Shown here one piece after another: positions 56,893 through 64,000 of a DNA stretch of 64,000 bases. The DNA is taken from positions 21,007,366 through 21,071,365 of the forward strand of contig NC_068351.1 in NCBI RefSeq assembly GCF_014633365.1. The letters run 5' to 3'. Made by a program: the position numbers and the translations under genes. Each line of letters starts with the position of its first letter. The first letter of the stretch is position 1. This DNA is from Diospyros lotus. Taxonomy: Eukaryota; Streptophyta; Magnoliopsida; Ericales; Ebenaceae. The notes below the pieces were generated by a model that did not search any database, was not told the origin of the DNA, and saw only the letters and a list, made by a program, of their open reading frames with translations.

Positions 56893-59166
56893 ATGGAAAA
56901 GGAGAAATTAATCGCAGTGAATCCGGCTAAGGCGGCTGCGGCTACGAATGTGTTTGAGCCAGGAAGATTGAGCGTGAATGTCTTCAAGGTGGAGAAATCC
57001 AATGCTTCTTCTTCTCCGCCTAAGACTTTGCTAATCGTCACGCCGACGGCGGCCGGCTCGTATCCGGTGCTGCTGTTCCTTCCTGGCTTCTGCATCTGCA
57101 ACTATTCATACAGCCTCCTCCTCCGCCACATTGCCTCCCACGGTTTCATAGTCGTTGCTCCTCAGGTATATATGGATGTGTTGCAATTGGTTTTGGCTAA
57201 ATATGTATAAGTTTAGGATTTAAGATTTACGATTTCATATATAAGTTTTTTATTTATATTTTTTGCATTGTTTGTTGTTTGTTTTCTAGTTTTTGTGTTT
57301 GTGTCCTAGACTCTTTTGTTTCTTTTTTTTTGCAATTTTATTTTTTATTTTGTTCTTATGTTTAGTAGCCCCTTGTTTATGGTGAGATTTTCATCCTTGC
57401 ATGCGTGCCTCTCCCGTGACTCTCTTTAGAAGTTCTATATGTGAGTCTTGCTACTTTGCCTGAAAACCTCATAGAGAGACTTATCGAGAAGAGTTAAAAA
57501 GACAAAAATGCCCCTCACCCAAATACAAATTTACCCCATTCCCTGCTACGACCTCCCGTCTCTTCTCTCCCCTTCTCATGGTCACTGCCTCCAGCAATCT
57601 CTAGCACCCATCGTCACCTCACGGCCTTCCTCGCATTGCCTCGCCACCTCGCCTTGCCTCATGTCGATTGTTGCTGCAGTGGACGGGGAGGATGTAGCGG
57701 CCGTCGGTGCGAGGCTGTGCGAAGCGAGGCGACAATGGGAGAATTTTGCATTTGGGTGAAGGGTATTTTTGTCTTTTTGACCCCTCTCGGTGAGCCACTT
57801 TGTGAGATTATCGGGTAAAGTAGTATTAACTTTAATTTATTTTGTTTGTATCCCGATCACACCACCTTTTTGTGTTATTGTGTTAGCTCTTGGTTGTATG
57901 GGTCATGTCCCCAAGTCTTTCTTAAGTTGTGACGATCTTCGGCCTTAGGGCTTAATTTCAATATTAGATGAAAAAAGAATATGTATCGATTATTTGTGTT
58001 TTGTTTTCAAAAGGCCGGAGTATATTCAAATACTATAATATTTTTTGCATACATAATACAAAAATTTGTACTTTTTATTTAAGAAAATTTAGCGCGCATA
58101 TAATATAGTTAAAATACTACATATTTTTATTATATATTATTCAATATTAATTATAGGGGTATTGAAACTGCAGATATAAATGCTTTGGATGTTCTACATA
58201 TTATGTTAATAAATAATCTAAATATGATTTAGTTTGTAGTCGACTATTTGTTTTGTAAAGTTTGGTCCCCTTTCTCTTACAAATGTTTATATCTATGTTT
58301 AATAATTTAAAACGAAATCCTATGCCAAAACAAATATCTAGCTAACCTTGTAGTGGTACAAACTAATATGAAATTAAAGCATACTTTAATCTTGCTCTTG
58401 ATTCACTGATTATTTGATTGTATTCAGCTGGACTAGCTAAGTGATATAAGTATGACATAAATCCAATAAAACTCATGAATCATGCTTTGTTTTTCAGTTG
58501 TACATCTGCCCGCTCACTAGCGGAACAGAAGAAGTTCAATCTGCGGGCACAGTCACGAACTGGCTATCCGCAGGCCTCCAGTCCAACCTCCCAGAAAATG
58601 TCACAGCAAATCTGCAGAAGCTAGCCCTTTCTGGCCACAGCAGAGGCGGCAAGGCAGCGTTTGCCCTTGCACTGGGATACGCCGAACCAACCCTAAAATT
58701 CTCAGCTTTACTAGGACTGGACCCTGTCGCGGGAGTCTTCTCCGAAACTGATCCCAAAATCCTTACCTATCAGGCTCATTCCTTCAACCTTTCGATGCCA
58801 GTTGCCGTAATTGGCACCGGCTTGGGAGACGAGCAAAAGTGCTGCTTGGTCCCGGCGTGCGCGCCAAATGGCCTAAACCACGAGGAGTTCTTCAGAGAGT
58901 GCAAAGCCCCTTGTTCCTATTTTGTTGCCAAGGACTACGGCCACATGGACATGCTGAATGATCCAGCGGCAAAGTTAGGCAGTTGCGTGTGTGCCAGTGG
59001 GAAGGGTGCAAAGGATTTGTTTAGGATGTGTTTGGGTGGGCTTTTTGTGGCATTTCTTAGGGCGTATTTGGAAGATGACAACGCAGATTTTAAAGCCATT
59101 CTGGAAGATCCTTCTATTGCTCCTGTTACGCTCGATCCAATGATCTATATGTCTGAGGATAATTAG
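56893..59166 (+). CDS. CLH: Chlorophyllase (two exons, 313 residues)
   Basis: Chlorophyllase hydrolyses the phytol ester of chlorophyll to chlorophyllide. Exon 1 is 56893-57165 (91 codons) and exon 2 is 58498-59166 including the TAG stop. The intron has GTATAT…TTTTCAG borders and phase 0. The junction joins VVAPQ to LYICPL, as in the family. The spliced product has 313 residues, the usual chlorophyllase length. The lipase motif GHSRGG places the nucleophile at Ser139. Asp166 (GLDPVAG) and His240 (KDYGHMD) complete the triad at the spacing expected. Other family blocks are FLPGFCICNY, VAVIGTGLG and CAPNGLNHEEF. There is no obvious signal peptide; whether the N-terminus acts as a plastid transit peptide cannot be told from sequence. 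No internal stop or frameshift. The first ATG fits a short 5' UTR after the TATA box. The intron carries a MITE. Confidence 0.95.
57166..58497 (+). other. Chlorophyllase intron 1
   Basis: 1332 bp, GT-AG, AT-rich apart from the MITE at 57449-57826. Splice sites keep the reading frame exactly (phase 0). Confidence 0.93.
57449..57826. mobile_element. MITE with about 75-bp TIRs in the chlorophyllase intron
   Basis: The left end TGCTACTTTGCCTGAAAACC pairs with the complement of the right end (ATACTACTTTACCCGATAATC). The inversion continues inward to TTAAAAAGACAAAAATGCCC, whose complement appears near 57755-57780. The roughly 230-bp middle is CG-rich and non-coding. TIR length suggests a Mutator-like MITE; no clean TSD was found. 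Confidence 0.7.
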
Positions 59167-59680
59167 ATCATCAATAGCTAGAATGCTAAGAACTCTGAAT
59201 GTACTGCAACATTCTTTCCATATAGATCGATGGGAAGAGTTAACATATCAGTAAATTACTATTTGTGTCGGCGGAGGTCATAGGTCACAACTTAATTGAT
59301 TTGGGAGACTAAATAGCTAGTTATTTGGTAGAATAGTTAATGTGATCGTGACTGTTGATGCAAGAGTATAGTGGGAAATAATTTTGAACTGTCATTTCAA
59401 ACAGAGAACCATTATTCAAATTTGAAGTGTAACTATAGTGCGTGTTTGAACCACCATCTTTCATTGGCCCATGTATGATGGAGCAATCTGCACCAAGGAA
59501 CAGGAAAATTGTTGTCGGCAAAACTATTTGTCCTTCAAAGCCAAGGTTTTTATATATTTATTTATTTATTTTGGACTGAAAGAAAATACAGCAAGAGAAA
59601 CATACAACACCACCAGCATCGCCAAAAAGGAATGTAACATCTTCAAGACTATAATAAAATAGTTAATTTGAGATGGATTT
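59167..59680. other. Downstream flank of chlorophyllase
   Basis: The 3' UTR is expected here but no strong polyadenylation signal stands out. No further gene. Confidence 0.35.
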
Positions 59681-60025
59681 TGGGTTGTCGCATTGTAGAC
59701 GAATTTGAAATGAATTTCTAAGATGATTTTTTTTTTTATTTTTAATTTGAGATGAATTTTTAGACTAATTTTTAGATGAATTTTGGGACGAATATTTTTT
59801 GTATGTAATTTGAGATAGATTTACAAACTGATTTTTGAAATTAATTTTCAAACTAATATTTTCTGCATGTAATTTGAGATAAATTTATAAATGGATTTTT
59901 AGATAGATATTTGAAATGAATTTTGAGGTAGATTTTTTTTCGGTCTGTAATTTGTCATGAATTTTTACATAGATATTTGAGACATTTGTTTCATCTATAA
60001 TTAGAGATAGATTCTGACATGGCAT
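59681..60025. repeat. Degenerate direct repeats around GAATTTTNAGA
   Basis: Variants of ATTTGAGATGAATTTTTAGA and TGTAATTTGAGATAGATTT recur, with a longer period near 90 bp (59810, 59865, 59945). This kind of sequence is common near the ends of plant DNA transposons, but no TIR could be defined. Confidence 0.5.
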
Positions 60026-63000
60026 TTGTTGCGACATGCCTTAAGAAAATTCAAAAATCTCGAAATTGGAGAGCCTCCTAGACAAGAGTCCCTTGGAGCC
60101 TTCAAAGAGTCTCTAGGGCAGTTGAGTCTCATCATGCTTAGCCCGAAAACTCACCCAGAGTCTTGCAAGCCCAATTCACCCAATGACTCTGAAGAGTCTT
60201 TGGACCCACCCAGAAGATATTCATTGGGGCACTTTTACCCCGAAGATACCTCCAGGCTCTCTAGCCTCACCCGATGCATCTTTCCTAGAAAGTCGAGAGA
60301 CTCTCATTTGTGGACCCCACCAAGTGTCTATAAATATCCACCTATTCCATGGCAAACAAACCTTTTTGGCTAAACCTCCTTGAAACCATAGTCCTGAAGA
60401 TTTAAAACTCTAGACCCTATATTTATAACACCCCGCTCTCCCAGGGTGTTAGGTAACGTAAGATTCCGAGGATATATTTTTTTTTCAACAAAAACTCATC
60501 ACAAAAACCGTTTCTTGAAGATCCCGTTACATCTTCTCAGTATATCAACTTAGAATAATTAATAAATTAAGACAGGTAAATCACCTCAAATGCGGAAGGT
60601 AAATCGAAATCTCAATATAACATAACTGAAACCACTTTATTCATAACATAAAGTCAAACCAACGTTTTACATGACATCATCAAAACAAACAACAAAATTG
60701 AAAATGACATATCATAAACTATCCACTAATCACTGTCACTCATCGACAATCCCTTTTCCCTTCACAACGTTGCCTTCATCTGGAACGTTTGAATATTCTA
60801 GAGCCAAAGTCCATATTAGATGATGAATCATCTAAGTGAGAGTTCAAACACACGTTTTCATCAATGAATACAAGATATGAAATGAACCGACACAACCCGG
60901 CAAGCCCTAGCACAAGAGAATCCCACAGCGCTTAATCCTACCACAGGGAAAGAGCAATCTCTCTAAAAGTCATGCCACCATACCAACACATCGACATGAT
61001 GCGATTCTAGGTTAAGAGGGGCAAGGTCAATGCATCTCCCCAACATCTTGAGAACAATTGTTACTACTCTCGGTTTAGGAGGGTCACATCAACATAGGAA
61101 CCCGGCTCACCACATTTACGTTAGGGATTACATTTCCACTCAAAAGTGTCTAAGAACCACTACCCAATCCCAACTCAAATCCTATATGGACCACTTAGTC
61201 ATTCTAGTGTAACTTCCTTGACCAAACGGCCTGGCATGGAAACCAAGGCGACTATCCCAATTTGCACACTAGCACAAGATACCCCTATTATTCCGTTACA
61301 CCCTTGAAGAATTATGGTTACACTATCAAGACAACATTTTAGGCTAACATTCCATATGAACAATCACAAAATGCACGACAATGCCACATTTCACAATTCA
61401 ATGCATCATATAAATAATATTTTATAAAATGCAATGCACAAATGCAAAACATTTAGGGACGAACCTTCCTCATGAAACCAACTGTCACAAGTTACCGTTT
61501 GCATGCACAAAATCATTTTGCATGAAATCTCAACATGTTTTGGTAGCACAAATACTAAGTTTTAAGGTAGAAACACTCTCAGTAAATCAAGTTTTAGGTA
61601 AACTACTCACGAGTTAAAACTAAGTTTTTCTGTACAATAATCACAAGTTAAAACCAGGTCTTTAGGATAAAATCATTCACAATAAATCAAGTTTTGGGGG
61701 CAAACACTCATCTCGAACGTATTCGAAATGCCTCAATCCTCGTGCATGACCTCGATTTGCATGCCAAATCACAAACACTTGAACTTATCCTCAACCTCAA
61801 GCCACGATACTCCTTAACACCATATTTAATTAAAAGAGCATCAAAATCCATTTTCCTCAAATTTTCATAATTTTCTCTATTTTTCTCTTAATTTTCACCT
61901 CGATAATTTCAAAATAATTATCTCTTCAAACATTTTTCCAAATTTTTCAACATGACAATTCCTAAAATAAATTAAGAAAAATACTAAAGATAAAATACTA
62001 GAATTGCCTTTGTGTCACGCGCCCTCACGCGCCCTCACGCGCTACCTTCTTCCTTGATTCTAGCCGCCGGCTATTGCTCCGATGGCCGAACTAAGGGTAC
62101 CTCCTTGAAGCCCTCAACAAGTCGATCCCAACGGCACCAATTTTTGGCCGAAAGCTCACCAAAAAAGCCTCCAAAATGTGAGTTGTAGGTCGGTAGAGGC
62201 GATCTGCCTCTTGTTTCCGACCTAGCTTCAAACGGACACCAAACATGCTCCAACCACTCTGAAATGCTCCAAATTTGATCCTTGATCCCTCGAGACCAAA
62301 AACCCTTTATCCCTTACCTTCGATTCACCCTTAATCGCAATCAATTTGATGAAAAAATCTTGAAGTTTTTGGCCTCCTTTTATAGCCAAAAATCGGTCAG
62401 ATCTCAGACAATCAACGGCTAAGGCTTGGCCCCCAAACCTCCTAGCATCGGATACCACCTCCCCCGAGCCTCCCTCAGCCGTCCCATCGTCAGAAACAGC
62501 GGCAACGTGCGGTGGATTGCGACGACCGATTTCTTCCTTCTGTTCACATTGCCAAGTTTCACTTATTACACTTTGCCCCCTTTATTTCTTCAAATGCCAT
62601 TTTGGCATTTTCCAAAGTACCCCTACTCTATCCAACTATACCACTAAGGCCCACAAGTTTTGTACACTTTATTTCATCCTCGAAATTCTTGAAAAATTAT
62701 CTTTTTAACCTTCCTCAGGTAAAATTAGAAAATTACACTTAGGCCCGGCTAATCAATTTGACCCTACGTCATTTCGTTTCAACCCGAAATCGCTCAAGGG
62801 TTGTTTCATATATAAAATCTAGTTCTGCAAAACACTTTGTTGACTCTTTGGAAGTTTCCTACATCAATTCGATTTTCTCAGCCCGATCAATAGTTGTACC
62901 GAAAACTGTTCTCGATCTAATTTCTTTTGATACCTAAAATCATTCCTCGAATCACTTGTCGGTATTATTCCATTTTCCTTAACTATCTAGGGTTCGGGGT

Positions 63001-64000
63001 ACTCCTTTCAGTCAATTCGGTCGCTTAAGACTGTGATAGTGTACCCTATAACCTCTTTCTTTGAAAAATTCTAGTTATACCCTTCATCAAATACCATCTA
63101 TACCCTTAAGGATTTCCCGGGTATTACACTATACAACCCATAGGGAACCTATTCTCCCGAAAACCCATATTGGACATATCGCATACACACTCATCCGCAT
63201 ACATTTGTGTCCCATTTTTAGACACTCACCTGCATACATCCGGAGATACTCTAGGGCGGTTAAGCCTTATCATGCTTAACCCAAAGACTCACCAAGAATC
63301 TTCCAAGCCTAACTCACCCGGTGGCTCTAAAAAGTCTTTGAACCTATCTGGAGGATACTTATAGGGCACTTTTACCCCGAAAATACCTGTAGGCCTTCTA
63401 GCCTCACCCAATGCATCTTTCCTGGAGAGTTGGGAGACTTTCATCTATGGACCCCACTAAATGTCTATAAATACCCACATATTCCATGGCAAATAGACTT
63501 TTTTGGTTGAACCTCCTTGAGACCATAGTCCCGAAAATTTAATACTCTAGAACCTATACAACCCACCGGGAGCCTACTCTCTCGAAGACCTATACTGGAC
63601 ATATTGGATATATCGCATACATCTGCGTCCCATTTTTAGACATTAGAGTCTGACTTACACATCGAAGGGCCTGCATGGGAAATATTCTTGCATGCCTTCT
63701 AATTGTCTATATGCTGCATATATCATCGAAACTAGTTCCCCAAAGATCCTTAAGACAATTTCCCAAAGACCCTTCAGACCTTTCCGTAGGTTGTTCCCTA
63801 AAGACCCCCCGGGGGTAATATCTCTCGATGACTCTAAAGACCCTCCGGGGGCCCCGCAGCCTCAGTCCTCTCAGGCTGCAGATCAGGCCCCAGTCTCTGT
63901 TGACCCTTTAATGACATCTTGGACCACTCCATTTTCCCAAGGGACTCTGTTTTGGATGTTTCCAAGACCAATAAATTTAATTGTTGTAATTTGGTAACAA
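60026..64000 (-). mobile_element. TGTTRCY-family LTR-like repeats, tandem and inverted relative to copies 1-3, interrupted by a 2.7-kb LTR
   Basis: The right end of the window, read on the minus strand, begins TTGTTACCAAATTACAACAAT, matching the starts at 838, 3712 and 23502. Segments 60117-60421 plus 63134-63250 align with 63251-63640: shared blocks include CACTTTTACCCCGAA, a TGTCTATAAATA box and CCATTTTTAGACA. A TATA-like box on the minus strand (GGTATTTATAG) lies in both. Thus at least two head-to-tail copies are present. The frame at 63692-63997 has low-complexity Pro/Ser composition and is not called. The element runs off the window. Confidence 0.55.
60417..63133 (-). mobile_element. Solo LTR-like insertion, Gypsy type, with CTATA TSD
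   Basis: The sequence 60422-63128 is bracketed by CTATA (60417-60421 and 63129-63133). The uninterrupted neighbouring copy (63545-63570) shows CCTATACAACCC at the same place, so the target is restored by excising it. Read on the minus strand it starts TGTAATACCCGGGAAATCC and ends GGGTGTTATAAA. LTRs starting TGTAAYACCC are common in Gypsy chromoviruses of plants. No coding domain inside; 2.7 kb is long but possible for an LTR. The right-hand CA end is degraded. Confidence 0.72.

Noticed and set aside
57508..57818. Frames of 60-83 codons inside the chlorophyllase intron
   Set aside because: They lie in the CG-rich core of the MITE; no splice evidence or similarity.
63692..63997. 101-codon frame near the right edge
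   Set aside because: Pro/Ser-rich low-complexity composition within an LTR-like repeat; no recognised domain.

Overview
This window is nuclear DNA from a flowering plant, most likely a eudicot. The support is plant gene families (chlorophyllase, a pectin methylesterase/invertase inhibitor, LOG-type cytokinin enzymes), GT-AG introns, and Ty1/Copia and Ty3/Gypsy LTR retrotransposons with plant-type primer-binding sites. It is gene-poor. Only two host genes look intact: a single-exon PMEI-domain gene (20497-21033, minus) and a two-exon chlorophyllase gene (56893-59166, plus). Nearly everything else is transposable-element (TE) derived.

Layout. 1-5316: LTR-like repeats (a family starting TGTTRCY) carrying a Copia solo LTR (979-3106) with a 5-bp target-site duplication (TSD). 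5322-17716: a complete but decayed Copia element on the minus strand, with two LTRs of about 1.75 kb, an initiator-Met PBS, a PPT and a 5-bp TSD. Three insertions sit inside it: a TIR element in the reverse transcriptase, a 2.4-kb insert holding a giant palindrome in gag, and a SINE in gag. 17722-23045: sparse intergenic DNA around the PMEI gene. 23046-27600: another TGTTRCY locus with a second Copia solo LTR (perfect TSD GTACA). 28036-41693: a rearranged Ty3/Gypsy-type non-autonomous cluster. It has one full 5' LTR and PBS, a tandemly duplicated internal region of about 3.8 kb with two PBSs, two gag-like relics, two copies of an unrecognised cysteine-cluster ORF and two intronless LOG-like pseudogenes. 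It ends in two 'PPT + palindrome' units. 41700-48515: an array of about 22 diverged units of about 300 bp, each self-complementary. 48516-56830: MITEs, an LTR with a PBS, a dispersed duplication of about 1 kb and a possible MULE relic. 56893-59166: chlorophyllase with a MITE in its intron. 59167-64000: degenerate repeats and a third TGTTRCY locus (minus strand) interrupted by a 2.7-kb LTR-like insertion.

Most unusual content: (i) three long palindromes, two of which carry inward-facing TATA boxes in both arms and all of which look like LTR halves joined in inverted orientation; (ii) the tandem array of hairpin units beginning a few bases after the last palindrome; (iii) a retrocopied, tandemly duplicated cytokinin-activation gene (LOG) inside a non-autonomous retroelement. 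Each could give rise to double-stranded RNA. That is inference from sequence alone; expression and small-RNA data would be needed to test it.
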